Shown: positions 47,545 to 57,614, counted from the first letter of the stretch. The stretch is 64,000 nt of DNA from Halomonas sp. GD1P12 (GCF_025725645.1 NZ_CP107007.1:3286001-3350000), one strand, 5' to 3'. Notes: generated from the letters alone by a model not told the origin. Program-made: numbers and translations.

Positions 47545-48705
47545 TCAGCGGCGCGCCTGCATCAGGTCGATGAAGCGGTCGAACAGCGGCGACACGTCCT
47601 TCGGGCCGGGGCTCGCTTCCGGGTGACCCTGAAAGCTGAACGCCGGGCGGTCGGTGCGCTCGATGCCCTGCAGCGTGCCGTCGAACAGCGAGCGATGCGT
47701 GGCGCGCAGATTCGCGGGCAACGTCGCCTCGTCCGCGGCGAAGCCGTGGTTCTGGCTCGTGATCATGACCGTGCCGGTGTCCAGATCCTGTACCGGGTGG
47801 TTGGCGCCGTGGTGGCCGTGGCTCATCTTCACCGTTTTCGCCCCGCTTGCCAGCGCCAGCAGCTGGTGGCCCAGGCAGATGCCGAACACCGGCGTGTCGG
47901 TTTCGAGCACTTCCTGAATCGCCTTGATGGCGTAGTCGCAGGGCTCCGGGTCGCCGGGGCCGTTGGCCAGGAACACGCCGTCCGGGTTCATCGCCAGCAC
48001 CTCCTGCGCCGGGGTTTGCGCCGGCACCACCGTCAGGCGGCAGCCGCGAGCGGCCAGCATGCGCAGGATGTTGAATTTCACTCCGTAATCAAACGCCACC
48101 ACGTGGTAGGGGCGCTCAATGGTCGTGGTATCGGCGTAGCCCGCGCCCAGGGTCCACTCGCCTTCGCTCCACTCATAGGCCTCCTTGCAGGAGACCTCCG
48201 TTGCAAGGTCCATCCCCTTGAGCCCCGGAAACGCCTTCGCGGCCGCCAGCGCTCGCTCGACGGCGTCGTCACCTTCGGCCTCAGCGCCTGCCAAAATCGC
48301 GCCGTTCTGTGCGCCCTTGTCGCGCAGAATGCGCGTCAGGCGGCGGGTGTCGATCTCGGCGATCCCCAGCACGTTCTGGCTCTCAAGGTACTCGCTCAGG
48401 CTCTGCTGGCTGCGAAAGCTGCTCGCCATCAGGGGCAGATCGCGAATCACCAGGCCCGCCGCGGCGATGGAGGCGGACTCCACGTCTTCGGTGTTGATGC
48501 CGGTGTTGCCGATATGCGGGTAGGTGAGCGTGACGATCTGGCGGGTATAGGAGGGGTCGGTGAGAATTTCCTGGTAGCCGGTCATGGCCGTATTGAACAC
48601 CACCTCCCCGCTCGTAACGCCGTCGGCGCCGATGGCAATGCCGTGGAACACGCTGCCATCTTCCAGGGCCAGTATTGCGGGTTTGCTCAATGCGGGGTTA
48701 TTCAA
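47545..48705 (-). CDS. carA: Carbamoyl-phosphate synthase small subunit
   Basis: Glutaminase that supplies ammonia to CarB. The 386-residue protein has an N-terminal CPSase_sm domain ([33 protein letters not shown]) and a class I amidotransferase domain with nucleophile Cys in [11 protein letters not shown] and the His-Glu pair in [12 protein letters not shown] start at TTG 48705, which has GGAGA seven bases upstream. ATG 48720 lacks a ribosome-binding site, and TTG 48690 would align better with the Pseudomonas N terminus. An attenuator-like leader precedes it. Confidence 0.95.
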   Translation of the reverse strand: MNNPALSKPAILALEDGSVFHGIAIGADGVTSGEVVFNTAMTGYQEILTDPSYTRQIVTLTYPHIGNTGINTEDVESASIAAAGLVIRDLPLMASSFRSQQSLSEYLESQNVLGIAEIDTRRLTRILRDKGAQNGAILAGAEAEGDDAVERALAAAKAFPGLKGMDLATEVSCKEAYEWSEGEWTLGAGYADTTTIERPYHVVAFDYGVKFNILRMLAARGCRLTVVPAQTPAQEVLAMNPDGVFLANGPGDPEPCDYAIKAIQEVLETDTPVFGICLGHQLLALASGAKTVKMSHGHHGANHPVQDLDTGTVMITSQNHGFAADEATLPANLRATHRSLFDGTLQGIERTDRPAFSFQGHPEASPGPKDVSPLFDRFIDLMQARR

Positions 48706-48728
48706 GGCTCGTTCTCCCATGCTGGTGG

Positions 48729-48748
48729 GAGCCTGTGGGCGCAGGCTC
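48729..48748. repeat. REP-like palindrome before carA
   Basis: GAGCCTG (48729-48735) and CAGGCTC (48742-48748) form a 7-bp hairpin in the phrase GGTGGGAGCCTG, similar to REP elements of pseudomonads. It falls between the leader terminator and the carA start. Confidence 0.45.
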
Positions 48749-48794
48749 GGCGATCCGGTGTCGGCGTTTGCGGGCAAACGTCGGGTCGTAAAAA

Positions 48795-48835
48795 AGCGGG
48801 ACGAAGCCGACAAATTAAAAATCGGTTTCATCCCG
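48795..48835 (-). terminator. Attenuator-like terminator in the carA leader
   Basis: On the minus strand GCGGGATGAAACCGA and TCGGCTTCGTCCCGC form a 15-bp stem with one G-U and one A-C position. The loop is U-rich (11 nt) and TTTTTT follows. It lies about 90 bp before the carA start, between it and the upstream leader, so it would stop transcripts before carA. See the leader peptide at 48815-48862. Confidence 0.75.
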
Positions 48836-48862
48836 CTTGTTGTTCTTGCGTGGCAGGGCCAT
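48815..48862 (-). CDS. Putative carA leader peptide (15 residues)
   Basis: The frame [15 protein letters not shown] begins 27 nt before the terminator hairpin and its TAA stop lies inside the hairpin loop, just after UUUUU. A ribosome finishing this peptide would cover the 5' arm of the terminator, the geometry of pyrBI-type attenuation in which slow transcription at U tracts under low UTP lets the ribosome catch up. No clear Shine-Dalgarno is visible, so translation is inferred. The rest of 48706-49013 shows a CCAAAAATTTTGG palindrome at 48948-48960 and no other gene. Confidence 0.4.
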   Translation of the reverse strand: MALPRKNNKRDETDF

Positions 48863-49013
48863 GTGATACGAACGGCTTTCAAGTGAGGCCAGTGCAACAA
48901 GCGCAGCGCTTTGCCGTTTAGTTCTTGCTCACATGTCTATCGCCCGGCCAAAATTTTTGGAATGTTACAGCATTTTCGCCGCCCGGGCTAGCACTTTTGG
49001 CCACCATGACGGC

Positions 49014-49877
<864 letters not shown>

Positions 49878-49899
49878 TCAGAGGCGCTCGACGCCGGAC

Positions 49900-50184
49900 T
49901 CAGTTCTCCCAGACGATTTCCAGCGTCTCGTCTTTCGCCATACGCACGAGGTGGTTCTCGACCACACCTTCGAGCTGGTCGAGAGAGGCTTCATCGAGCG
50001 TTTCAATAGACACCGAGAGCTTGTCGGCGTCGGCGTACATCAGACAGGTGCCCTTCTCCGCAAAGACGATTCTGGCATCGCTTTCGGTGTATTCGACCTC
50101 GAGCTTGTGCGACCAGTGCTTGCAGAGGCGGTTGATCAGGCGTCCACCGGACTGGGTGGCAATTTCGGCGCGAGAAATCGGCAT
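49900..50184 (-). CDS. DUF2218 domain protein next to iron ABC transporter
   Basis: A 94-residue soluble protein that fits the DUF2218 family: an N-terminal RLINRLCKHWSHKLEVEY block, then ARIVFAEKGTCLMYADADKLSVSIETLD and a C-terminal VENHLVRMAKDETLEIVW. No activity is known for the family. AAGGAG lies six bases before the ATG at 50184. A Fur-like box overlaps the -10 region 17 bp upstream, and the divergent neighbours encode an iron-type ABC importer, so a role in iron uptake or siderophore handling is likely but unproven. Confidence 0.85.
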   Translation of the reverse strand: MPISRAEIATQSGGRLINRLCKHWSHKLEVEYTESDARIVFAEKGTCLMYADADKLSVSIETLDEASLDQLEGVVENHLVRMAKDETLEIVWEN

Positions 50185-50200
50185 GCAGCTCTCCTTGAAC

Positions 50201-50219
50201 AAGAAACATTCACATTATC
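50201..50219 (-). promoter_or_regulatory. Fur-like box upstream of the DUF2218 gene
   Basis: On the minus strand GATAATGTGAATGTTTCTT matches 13 of 19 positions of the Fur consensus GATAATGATAATCATTATC (counted by eye). It begins 17 bp before the start codon and contains a -10-like GATAAT, so bound Fur would block the promoter. Confidence 0.6.
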
Positions 50220-50308
50220 TCAATTTCACCGCCTTCGATACACGCCGAGCCTACTGGCGGGCGCGCAACGATTCGTTGCGCCATTCAGAACAGTTTCGTG
50301 CCAGACCC

Positions 50309-50337
50309 TGTACAGCTTCACAAGATTTCTCGATAAT
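50309..50337 (+). promoter_or_regulatory. Candidate promoter of the iron transporter operon
   Basis: TGTACA (50309-50314), a 17-bp spacer and GATAAT (50332-50337), about 100 bp before the substrate-binding protein start and directly upstream of a Fur-like box. Confidence 0.5.
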
Positions 50338-50345
50338 GCCGCCAT

Positions 50346-50364
50346 GTAAATGCGAATCATACCC
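50346..50364 (+). promoter_or_regulatory. Fur-like box upstream of the iron transporter operon
   Basis: GTAAATGCGAATCATACCC matches 12 of 19 positions of the Fur consensus (counted by eye). It covers the predicted transcription start of the candidate promoter at 50309-50337. Confidence 0.55.
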
Positions 50365-50434
50365 AGTTTGCCGAACCATCCGGAACGTCGAACGACTGTT
50401 GGGGTCATCCTTACTCACTCTTCGGAACCCGCCC

Positions 50435-51589
50435 ATGAACGTCACTTTTTCAAAGTCCACGGTTTTAACGTCGGGCCTATTAACGTCGCTGACGCTGGCC
50501 ACGACGCTTGGCGCTCTGCCGGCTCTGGCCGACCCCATCGAGGTGGTCGACATTGCCGGGCGCAGCGTTAGCCTGGAGGGCCCCGCCGAGCGCGTCATCC
50601 TGGGCGAAGGGCGTCAAATCTATCTGCTGGGCCTGCTCGAGCCCGAGGCACCGTTCACGCACGTGGTGGGCTGGCGCGAGGACTTCTCCCAGGCGGACCC
50701 GGACAACTATGCCCGCTACGCCGAGCGCTTTCCCGAGATGACCGACATTCCCACCTTCGGCGGCTTCAAGGACGGCACGTTTGATGTAGAGCAGGCCGCC
50801 TCGCTTTCGCCGGACGTGGTCTTCATGAACCTCGAAGCGAAGGCCGCCACCGAAGATGCCGGCTACGACGACAAGCTCGCCCAGCTCGATATCCCGATCG
50901 TCTACGTCGACTTTCGCGAAGACCCGGTGGCCCACACCATTCCCTCGATGCGCCTGATCGGCCAGATCATGGGCGACGACGCTGCCGCCGAGGCGTTCAT
51001 CGACTTCGCCGAGGAGCAGCTCGCTCGCGTAACGGACGTCATCGATGAGGCCGACCCGGCGCGGCCGAGCGTGTTCATCGACCGCGCCGGCGGCTACTCC
51101 GACGAGTGCTGCATGAGCTTCGGGCCCGGCAACTTCGGCGAGTACGTCGAGCTCGCCGGTGGCAGCAACATCGCCGACGGTATCATTCCCGGCAGCTTCG
51201 GCACGCTCAACCCGGAGCAGATCATCGCCGCAAGCCCGGAGCACGTGGTGGTGACTGGCGGCAACTGGGACGCCTACGTGCCCGGCGGCGCCTGGGTGGG
51301 CATGGGCCCGGGTGCCGACATGGACGCCGCGCGCGACAAGCTCGACGCATTGACCGAGCGCACCGCCATGACCGGCGTACAGGCGGTAGCGGACGGCAAC
51401 GTGCATGCCATCTGGCACCAGTTCTACAACAGCCCCTACTACTTCGTCGCGATCCAGCAGTTGGCCAAGTGGCTGCATCCAGAGCTGTTCGAGGATCTCG
51501 ACCCGGAAGCGACCATGGAAGAGCTTCACGAGCGCTTTCTGCCAATCGATTATGAACCCGGCTACTGGATGTCCCTGAATGATGAGTGA
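50435..51589 (+). CDS. Iron-complex ABC transporter substrate-binding protein
   Basis: A 384-residue periplasmic protein of the FepB/BtuF class (cluster with a single long helix between lobes). The signal peptide is about residues 1-32 (hydrophobic LTSGLLTSLTLATTLGALPA, ending ALADP). Mature blocks include ILGEGRQIYLLGLL, LSPDVVFMNLEAKAA and FIDRAGGYSDECCMSFGPGNFGEYVELAGGSNI (named by its first and last residues). Ligand is not evident: a ferric siderophore or haem are candidates. Start ATG 50435; longer frames upstream are antisense to the DUF2218 gene. Overlaps the permease by 11 nt. Confidence 0.88.
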   Translation: MNVTFSKSTVLTSGLLTSLTLATTLGALPALADPIEVVDIAGRSVSLEGPAERVILGEGRQIYLLGLLEPEAPFTHVVGWREDFSQADPDNYARYAERFPEMTDIPTFGGFKDGTFDVEQAASLSPDVVFMNLEAKAATEDAGYDDKLAQLDIPIVYVDFREDPVAHTIPSMRLIGQIMGDDAAAEAFIDFAEEQLARVTDVIDEADPARPSVFIDRAGGYSDECCMSFGPGNFGEYVELAGGSNIADGIIPGSFGTLNPEQIIAASPEHVVVTGGNWDAYVPGGAWVGMGPGADMDAARDKLDALTERTAMTGVQAVADGNVHAIWHQFYNSPYYFVAIQQLAKWLHPELFEDLDPEATMEELHERFLPIDYEPGYWMSLNDE

Positions 51590-52649
51590 CAGCGCCGTGA
51601 CCGCGCCGACGACCCAGGGGCGCAGCCACTATAAAAGCCAGGTCGTGCGCCGCCAGCTGATCCTTGCAGCGCTGGTGGTCGCCCTGTTTTTCAGCCTGTG
51701 CGTCGATCTGGCGCTTGGACCTGCGCGCTACAGCCTCACGGAAGTCATCGCCGCCCTGCTGACGCCGGGAAGCGTCAGCGACCAGGCGCGGGTGATTCTC
51801 TGGGAGATTCGCATGCCGGTAGCGCTGATGGCGCTGGTGGTGGGCGCGAGTCTGTCAGTGGCCGGCGCGCAGATGCAGACCATTCTGAGCAACCCGCTGG
51901 CGAGCCCCTTTACGCTGGGTATTTCCGCTGGCGCGAGCTTCGGCGCCGCGCTGGGCCTGGCCTTTGGCGTCGCCATCGTGCCCGCCGCCATCGAGTTCGT
52001 GGTGCCGATCAACGCTTTCGTGATGGCGATGTTCACGGCGTTTTTGATCCACGCACTGAGCCTCAAGCGCGGCGTCACGGTGGAAACCATCGTGCTGCTG
52101 GGCATCGCCATGGTGTTCATTTTCAACTCGCTCATGGCGCTGATCCAGTTTTTCGCCAGCCAGGAAGCGGTGGCCGCGGTGGTGTTCTGGACCATGGGCA
52201 GCCTGACCAAGGCGACCTGGCCCAAGTTCTGGATTGCGCTTGGCATACTGGCCGCCATCCTGCCGCTTCTGGCGCGCCACGGCTGGGCGCTGACCGCCAT
52301 GCGCCTGGGCGACGCCAAGGCTGAAAGCATGGGCGTCAAGCCGCGCTCACTGCGCCTGGAAGTGCTGGTACTGGTGTCGCTTCTTTCCGCCGTGGCGGTG
52401 GCGTTCGTCGGCACCATCGGCTTCATCGGGCTGGTCGGACCGCACATCGCGCGCATGCTGCTGGGCGAGGATCAGCGCTTTTTCCTGCCAGGCTCGGCGC
52501 TGTGCGGCGCGCTGATTCTCTCGGTGGGCTCGGTGATCTCCAAGCTCATCATCCCCGGCACGATCATTCCGATCGGCATCATCACTTCACTGGTCGGCAT
52601 CCCGTTTTTCCTGTTTCTGGTGCTCAACCACAAGAAGACGTCATGGTGA
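51579..52649 (+). CDS. FecCD-type iron ABC transporter permease
   Basis: A 356-residue inner-membrane permease with about 10 helices. FecCD landmarks include the R-M-P signature (WEIRMPVALMALVVGASLSVAGAQMQ by its ends), NPLASPFTLGISAGASFGAALG, the ATPase-coupling FIGLVGPHIARMLLG and a C-terminal G-I-P segment TSLVGIPFFLFL. Only one permease gene is present, implying a homodimer. Starts 11 nt inside the binding-protein gene and ends 7 bp before the ATPase gene, so the three are one operon. Confidence 0.93.
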   Translation: MMSDSAVTAPTTQGRSHYKSQVVRRQLILAALVVALFFSLCVDLALGPARYSLTEVIAALLTPGSVSDQARVILWEIRMPVALMALVVGASLSVAGAQMQTILSNPLASPFTLGISAGASFGAALGLAFGVAIVPAAIEFVVPINAFVMAMFTAFLIHALSLKRGVTVETIVLLGIAMVFIFNSLMALIQFFASQEAVAAVVFWTMGSLTKATWPKFWIALGILAAILPLLARHGWALTAMRLGDAKAESMGVKPRSLRLEVLVLVSLLSAVAVAFVGTIGFIGLVGPHIARMLLGEDQRFFLPGSALCGALILSVGSVISKLIIPGTIIPIGIITSLVGIPFFLFLVLNHKKTSW

Positions 52650-52656
52650 CTCGCTC

Positions 52657-53406
52657 ATGGTAACTCTCACGCTTGACGGCGTATCGGCCCGCTACGGGCG
52701 GCGCACCATCGTCGAAGACATCTCCACGCCCCGCTTTCACGGCGGCCAGGTCGTCGCGCTGCTGGGCCCCAACGCGGCAGGCAAGTCGACGCTGTTTCGC
52801 CGTATTCTGGGGCTGGTGGCAGGCGACGGCACGGTCAGCATCGAAGAGACAACCGCCGAGCGCCCGGTGGCCTACATGCCCCAGGACACCGGCGCGAAGG
52901 CGGTGCTGAGCGTGTATGAATCGGTGCTGCTGGCGCGCATGCAGGGGCGAAGCCTGAAGGTACAGCCGGAGGATCTCGAGCAGGTGGACCGGGCGCTTGC
53001 CGAGCTCGGCATCGCCTCGCTCGGCGGGCGCGATATCGGGGATTTGAGCGGCGGCCAGCGCCAGCTGGTGAGTGCGGCCCAGGCATTGGTGCAGGAGCCG
53101 GAAATCCTGATGCTCGACGAGCCCACCTCGGCGCTGGACCTGAACCGCCAGATCAACCTGCTCACCGTACTGCGACGGCTGGCCGACGAGCGCGGCATGC
53201 TGATTCTGGTCGCGCTTCACGACTTGAATCATGCGCTGCGCTTCACCGACGCCGCCATGGTGCTGGATTATGGCCGCCTGATCGCCTGCGGTGCCACCGA
53301 GGACGTCATCACCCCGGCGCTTCTGCGCCAGGTCTACCGGGTGGCGGCGCGCATCGAGCCCTGCTCGAAGGGCCGCCCCCAGCTCATCGTCGAAGAGGCC
53401 GTTTGA
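52657..53406 (+). CDS. Iron ABC transporter ATP-binding protein
   Basis: A 249-residue ABC ATPase of the FepC/BtuD type. It has Walker A LLGPNAAGKST (the usual GPNGAGKST with one change), a Q loop near MPQDTG, signature LSGGQRQL, Walker B ILMLDEPTSALD and the switch His in VALHDLNHAL. Last gene of the importer operon; its 3' end overlaps the convergent EamA transporter gene by 23 bp. Confidence 0.94.
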   Translation: MVTLTLDGVSARYGRRTIVEDISTPRFHGGQVVALLGPNAAGKSTLFRRILGLVAGDGTVSIEETTAERPVAYMPQDTGAKAVLSVYESVLLARMQGRSLKVQPEDLEQVDRALAELGIASLGGRDIGDLSGGQRQLVSAAQALVQEPEILMLDEPTSALDLNRQINLLTVLRRLADERGMLILVALHDLNHALRFTDAAMVLDYGRLIACGATEDVITPALLRQVYRVAARIEPCSKGRPQLIVEEAV

Positions 53407-54283
53407 AGCGCCGGCCTTCGAGCGAGGCCAGCGCCACCCCGGCCAGCATCAGCGGCAGCGCCAGAATGAAACCGCTGGAGATGGGAATGCCGAACAGCAC
53501 CCAGTCCGCGGCGATCGGCCAGACCAGCGCCACGTACTCGAACGGGGCGAGCTTCGACACCTCGGCGTAGCGAAACGCCAGCGTCATGGCGATATGCCCC
53601 GCCCCGCCAAACAGCCCCGAAAGCACCAGCAGGGCGAACTCGGTCTCGGTCAGGTCGGCCCAGCCCAGCGGCCACGTGGCAAGCCCCGCCAGCGACGACA
53701 CCACGATGAAGTAAAACGCGATGGAGCCGGCGGTTTCGGTGCGCGAGATATGCCGAATGGTGAGCAGCGCGCCCGCCGTCAAGAGCGCCCCGGCGGTGCC
53801 CAGCGCGTAGCCCAAAAGCCGCCCATCGCCGCTGCCCGCGCTTAGCTCCGGCACAACCAGCACCGCCATGCCCGCCAGCGCCAGCGCGATGGCCCCCATG
53901 CGATAGAGCGAAAATTTCTCGCCCAGCAGCAGCACGCCCCCCACCGCCATGAAGATCGGCGAGAGCTGCACCAGAAGTGTGGCTTCCGCCACCGGCAAAA
54001 ACGCCACCGCCGAGAACGAGAAGAACATCGCCGCCGCTCCCAACCCCGAGCGCAACAGATGCCCAAGCGGGCGCCGGGTCGCAAGCCCCTGAGGAAACTC
54101 CCGGCGAATCGCCAAAAAGATCACGATCGGAATCAGCGCGAACAGCGAGCGGTAAAAGATCGACTGGCCCACCGGCACCGCCTCGCTCACCGCCTTGATA
54201 CACACGAACATGCCGGTGAACATCACGCCTGACAACACGCGTAAGAAAATGCCCAGCCCCGGGCGATCCTGTAATCCAGTCAT
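53384..54283 (-). CDS. EamA/DMT family transporter
   Basis: A 299-residue inner-membrane protein with ten predicted helices made from two EamA repeats (about residues 12-140 and 150-290). Blocks include FYRSLFALIPIVIFLA and the second-repeat PFEYVALVWPIAADWVLFG. The family exports amino acids, nucleotide-type metabolites or other small molecules; substrate cannot be told. GAGGAAG lies six bases before the ATG at 54283, favouring it over an upstream frame. Convergent with the iron ABC operon and downstream of dnaJ. Confidence 0.87.
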   Translation of the reverse strand: MTGLQDRPGLGIFLRVLSGVMFTGMFVCIKAVSEAVPVGQSIFYRSLFALIPIVIFLAIRREFPQGLATRRPLGHLLRSGLGAAAMFFSFSAVAFLPVAEATLLVQLSPIFMAVGGVLLLGEKFSLYRMGAIALALAGMAVLVVPELSAGSGDGRLLGYALGTAGALLTAGALLTIRHISRTETAGSIAFYFIVVSSLAGLATWPLGWADLTETEFALLVLSGLFGGAGHIAMTLAFRYAEVSKLAPFEYVALVWPIAADWVLFGIPISSGFILALPLMLAGVALASLEGRRFKRPLRR

Positions 54284-54302
54284 GACCGACTTCCTCGAAA
54301 AC

Positions 54303-54332
54303 AAAAAAGTCCCCGGTGGGCACCGGGGACTT
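54303..54332 (-). terminator. Rho-independent terminator after dnaJ
   Basis: Stem AAGTCCCCGGTG / CACCGGGGACTT (54307-54332) with a GG loop, followed on the minus strand by six Ts. It ends the grpE-dnaK-dnaJ transcripts before the EamA gene. Confidence 0.93.
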
Positions 54333-54390
54333 AGTACGCTAATGGCGAACGTATCGCGACGCTAGCGGAACAGTTGTACCATCGCGACGG

Positions 54391-54404
54391 GCATGCAGGC
54401 ATGC
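54391..54404. repeat. REP-like palindrome after dnaJ
   Basis: GCATGC-AG-GCATGC within a minus-strand context GTAGGAGCATGCCTGCATGCC, which resembles the GTAGGAGC-type REP elements of pseudomonads. It starts 3 bp past the dnaJ stop. Nearby, ATCGCGACG occurs twice (54353 and 54381). Confidence 0.5.
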
Positions 54405-54406
54405 TC

Positions 54407-55555
54407 CTACGGCTTCATCTCTTCGAAAAACTTCTTCACGCTGTCGAAGAAGCCGGTTTTCTTCGGCGAGTGGCTGTGGCTGTTGCTGTCGTCGAAGCTT
54501 TTCTGGAGCTGGCGCAGCAGGTCCTTTTGCTCTTCGTTCAGATTCACCGGGGTTTCGATCACCACCTTGCAGAGCAGGTCGCCCGGGGCGCCGCCGCGAA
54601 CCGGCTTCACGCCCTTGCCGCGCAGGCGGAACAGCCGGCCGGTTTGGGTTTCCGGCGGAATCTTGAGCTTCACGCGGCCGTCGAGTGTGGGCACTTCCAG
54701 CTCGCCGCCGAGCGAGGCGTCGACGAAGTTGATCGGCACGTCGCACTGCAGGTGCTTGCCGTCGCGCTGGAAGATCGGGTGCGACTTGATCGCCACCTGC
54801 ACGTAAAGATCGCCAGCCGGGCCGCCGTTCACACCAGATTCGCCTTCGCCGTTCAAGCGAATGCGGTCGCCGGTATCCACGCCGGGCGGAATCTTGACCG
54901 AGAGCGTGCGAGTTTCGCGCACGCGGCCTTCGCTGTTGCACTTGTGGCACGGCACCTTGATCTGCATGCCGGAGCCGTGACAGGTCGGGCAGGTCTGCTG
55001 CACGGCGAAAAAGCCCTGCTGCATGCGCACCTGGCCCATGCCCTGACAGGTCGGACAGGTGTCCTTGCTGGTGCCGGGTTCGGCGCCGTCGCCATCGCAG
55101 CGATCGCAGGTGATATGGCGCGGAACGCGAATGTCGACGGTGGTGCCAGCGACCGCGTTTTCCAGATCGAGCTCCAGGTTATAGCGCAGATCCGAGCCGC
55201 GCGCCGGCGCGTTGGGCCCACGACGACGCCCGCCGCCACCGCCGAAAATGTCGCCAAACACGTCGCCGAAGATATCGCTGAAATCCCCCGCGCCGCCACC
55301 GCCGCCGCCAAAGCCGCCACCGCCCTGGCCATCGACGCCGGCATGGCCGAACTGGTCGTAGGCAGCGCGCTTTTGCTCGTCGCTGAGTACTTCGTAGGCA
55401 TCGGATACGTCGCGGAATTTCTCGGCGGCGGTTTCGTCATCCGGGTTACGGTCAGGGTGGAATTTTTGCGCCAGGCGGCGGTAGGCCTTTTTGATCTCTT
55501 TCTGATCGGCCCCTTTTTCGACACCCAGGACTTCGTAGTAATCGCGCTTGGACAT
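54407..55555 (-). CDS. dnaJ: Chaperone DnaJ (type I Hsp40)
   Basis: Stimulates DnaK ATPase and delivers substrates. The 382-residue protein has an N-terminal J domain with HPD (FHPDRNPDD, near residue 33), a Gly/Phe-rich linker, and four zinc-binding CxxCxGxG-type repeats ([32 protein letters not shown]). C-terminal substrate-binding domains follow. The last repeat has SEG in place of GxG, a common variation. Third gene of grpE-dnaK-dnaJ. Confidence 0.98.
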   Translation of the reverse strand: MSKRDYYEVLGVEKGADQKEIKKAYRRLAQKFHPDRNPDDETAAEKFRDVSDAYEVLSDEQKRAAYDQFGHAGVDGQGGGGFGGGGGGAGDFSDIFGDVFGDIFGGGGGRRRGPNAPARGSDLRYNLELDLENAVAGTTVDIRVPRHITCDRCDGDGAEPGTSKDTCPTCQGMGQVRMQQGFFAVQQTCPTCHGSGMQIKVPCHKCNSEGRVRETRTLSVKIPPGVDTGDRIRLNGEGESGVNGGPAGDLYVQVAIKSHPIFQRDGKHLQCDVPINFVDASLGGELEVPTLDGRVKLKIPPETQTGRLFRLRGKGVKPVRGGAPGDLLCKVVIETPVNLNEEQKDLLRQLQKSFDDSNSHSHSPKKTGFFDSVKKFFEEMKP

Positions 55556-55627
55556 GGGTCCTACGCCTCCTGGTTAGGGTATGCTCTTGACGGTACGAAC
55601 CGTGATCATCGTTTTGGTCCTGGAAAC

Positions 55628-55657
55628 AGCAACGCGGGAGCTGGCTCCCGCGTTGCT
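55628..55657. repeat. Perfect hairpin between dnaK and dnaJ
   Basis: A perfect 14-bp inverted repeat AGCAACGCGGGAGC / GCTCCCGCGTTGCT with a 2-bp loop. On the minus strand it is followed by TGTTTCC with no proper T tract, so it may be a REP-like element or an mRNA stability hairpin that sets the DnaK:DnaJ ratio. Confidence 0.7.
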
Positions 55658-55679
55658 GCGATCCTTACAGAAAGAGCGG

Positions 55680-57614
55680 TTACTGCTTCTTCTGCTCGTC
55701 GTTGACTTCTTCGTACTCGGCGTCGACAACGTCGTCTTCCGGCTTGGACTGGGCCTGTTCGCCCTCCTGACCTTCCGCAGCCTGAGAGGCATCTGCCTGC
55801 TCGGCATACATCTTCTGCGCGAGCTGGCCAGAGGCCTCGGTCAGCGCATCCAGTTTCTTCTGGATGTCGTCCTGGTCGTCGGTTTTCACCGCGGCTTCCA
55901 GGTCGCTGATGGCGGTTTCGATGTTTTGCTTCTCTTCATCGGTCGCCTTGTCGCCGGCTTCTTCCAGCGTCTTGCGCGTGGCGTGAATCATGCCGTCGGC
56001 CTGGTTACGTAGCTGCACGAGGGCTTCGAACTTCTTGTCTTCGTCGGCGTGAGCTTCGGCGTCGCGCACCATCTGCTCGACTTCTTCGTCCGACAGACCG
56101 CTCGAGGCCTTGATGACGATGGACTGCTCTTTACCCGTCGCCTTGTCCTTCGCGGAGACGTTCAGGATGCCGTTGGCGTCCAGATCAAAGGCCACTTCGA
56201 TCTGCGGCACGCCGCGCGGCGCCGGCGGAATGTCGGCCAGATCGAAACGACCGAGCGACTTGTTCTGCGAAACCTGCTTACGTTCACCCTGCACGGCGTG
56301 AATGGTCACGGCCGTCTGGTTGTCATCCGCGGTGGAGAAGGTTTGGGTCTTCTTCGTCGGGATGGTGGTGTTCTTCTCGATCAGCGGCGTCATGACGCCA
56401 CCAAGGGTTTCGATACCCAGCGTTAGCGGCGTTACGTCGAGCAGCAGCACGTCTTTCACGTCGCCGCCCAGTACGCCACCCTGAATCGCAGCGCCTACGG
56501 CTACGGCTTCGTCCGGGTTGACGTCCTTGCGCGCTTCCTTGCCGAAGAAGTCAGCGGCTTTCTGTTGAACCAGCGGCATGCGCGTCTGACCGCCGACGAG
56601 GATGACGTCGTCGATTTCAGAGGCAGAAAGACCGGCGTCTTTCAGCGCCATCTTGCACGGCTCGAGCGAGCGCTGAACCAGCTCTTCGACCAGTGACTCG
56701 AGCTTGGCGCGCGTCACTTTCACGTTCAAGTGCTTGGGACCGGTGTTGTCTGCCGTGATGTAGGGCAGGTTCACGTCGGTCTGCTGGGCGCTTGAAAGCT
56801 CGATCTTGGCCTTCTCGGCGGCTTCTTTCAGACGCTGCATGGCCAGATTGTCGCCGGACAGATCAATGCCGCTGTCGGACTTGAACTGCGATACCAGGTA
56901 GTTGATCAGCGACAGGTCAAAGTCTTCGCCGCCCAGGAAGGTGTCGCCGTTGGTGGCGAGTACTTCGAACTGGGTTTCACCGTCGACGTCGGCCACTTCG
57001 ATGATGGAGATATCGAAGGTACCGCCACCCAGGTCATAGACCGCGATGGTCTTGTCGCCGCGCGACTTGTCCATGCCATAGGCGAGGGCCGCAGCGGTCG
57101 GCTCGTTGATGATGCGCTTGACGTCGAGACCGGCAATGCGGCCAGCATCCTTGGTGGCTTGGCGCTGGCTGTCGTTGAAGTAAGCTGGCACCGTGATGAC
57201 CGCCTCGGTGACCGTTTCGCCGAGGTAGTCTTCGGCGGTCTTCTTCATCTTCTTGAGCACTTCCGCGCTGACCTGCGGCGGTGCCATTTTCTTGCCTTTG
57301 ACTTCGACCCACGCGTCGCCGTTATCGGCTTCGGCGATCTTGTACGGCACCATCTTGATGTCTTTTTGAACGACGTCGTCCTTGAAACGACGGCCGATCA
57401 GACGCTTGATGGCGTACAGGGTGTTTTCCGGGTTGGTGACCGCCTGGCGCTTGGCGGACTGGCCGACCAGCGTTTCACCGTCATCGGTGTAAGCGATGAT
57501 GGAGGGAGTGGTGCGGCCGCCCTCGGCGTTTTCGATGACCTTGGCGCTGTCGCCGTCGAGAACCGCCACGCAAGAGTTGGTGGTGCCCAGGTCAATACCA
57601 ATAATACGTCCCAT
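55680..57614 (-). CDS. dnaK: Molecular chaperone DnaK (Hsp70)
   Basis: ATP-driven Hsp70. The 644-residue protein has the N-terminal ATPase ([37 protein letters not shown]), the linker [12 protein letters not shown], the beta-sandwich substrate domain and a C-terminal acidic tail ending [12 protein letters not shown]. Middle gene of the heat-shock operon grpE-dnaK-dnaJ, 131 bp after grpE. Confidence 0.99.
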   Translation of the reverse strand: MGRIIGIDLGTTNSCVAVLDGDSAKVIENAEGGRTTPSIIAYTDDGETLVGQSAKRQAVTNPENTLYAIKRLIGRRFKDDVVQKDIKMVPYKIAEADNGDAWVEVKGKKMAPPQVSAEVLKKMKKTAEDYLGETVTEAVITVPAYFNDSQRQATKDAGRIAGLDVKRIINEPTAAALAYGMDKSRGDKTIAVYDLGGGTFDISIIEVADVDGETQFEVLATNGDTFLGGEDFDLSLINYLVSQFKSDSGIDLSGDNLAMQRLKEAAEKAKIELSSAQQTDVNLPYITADNTGPKHLNVKVTRAKLESLVEELVQRSLEPCKMALKDAGLSASEIDDVILVGGQTRMPLVQQKAADFFGKEARKDVNPDEAVAVGAAIQGGVLGGDVKDVLLLDVTPLTLGIETLGGVMTPLIEKNTTIPTKKTQTFSTADDNQTAVTIHAVQGERKQVSQNKSLGRFDLADIPPAPRGVPQIEVAFDLDANGILNVSAKDKATGKEQSIVIKASSGLSDEEVEQMVRDAEAHADEDKKFEALVQLRNQADGMIHATRKTLEEAGDKATDEEKQNIETAISDLEAAVKTDDQDDIQKKLDALTEASGQLAQKMYAEQADASQAAEGQEGEQAQSKPEDDVVDAEYEEVNDEQKKQ

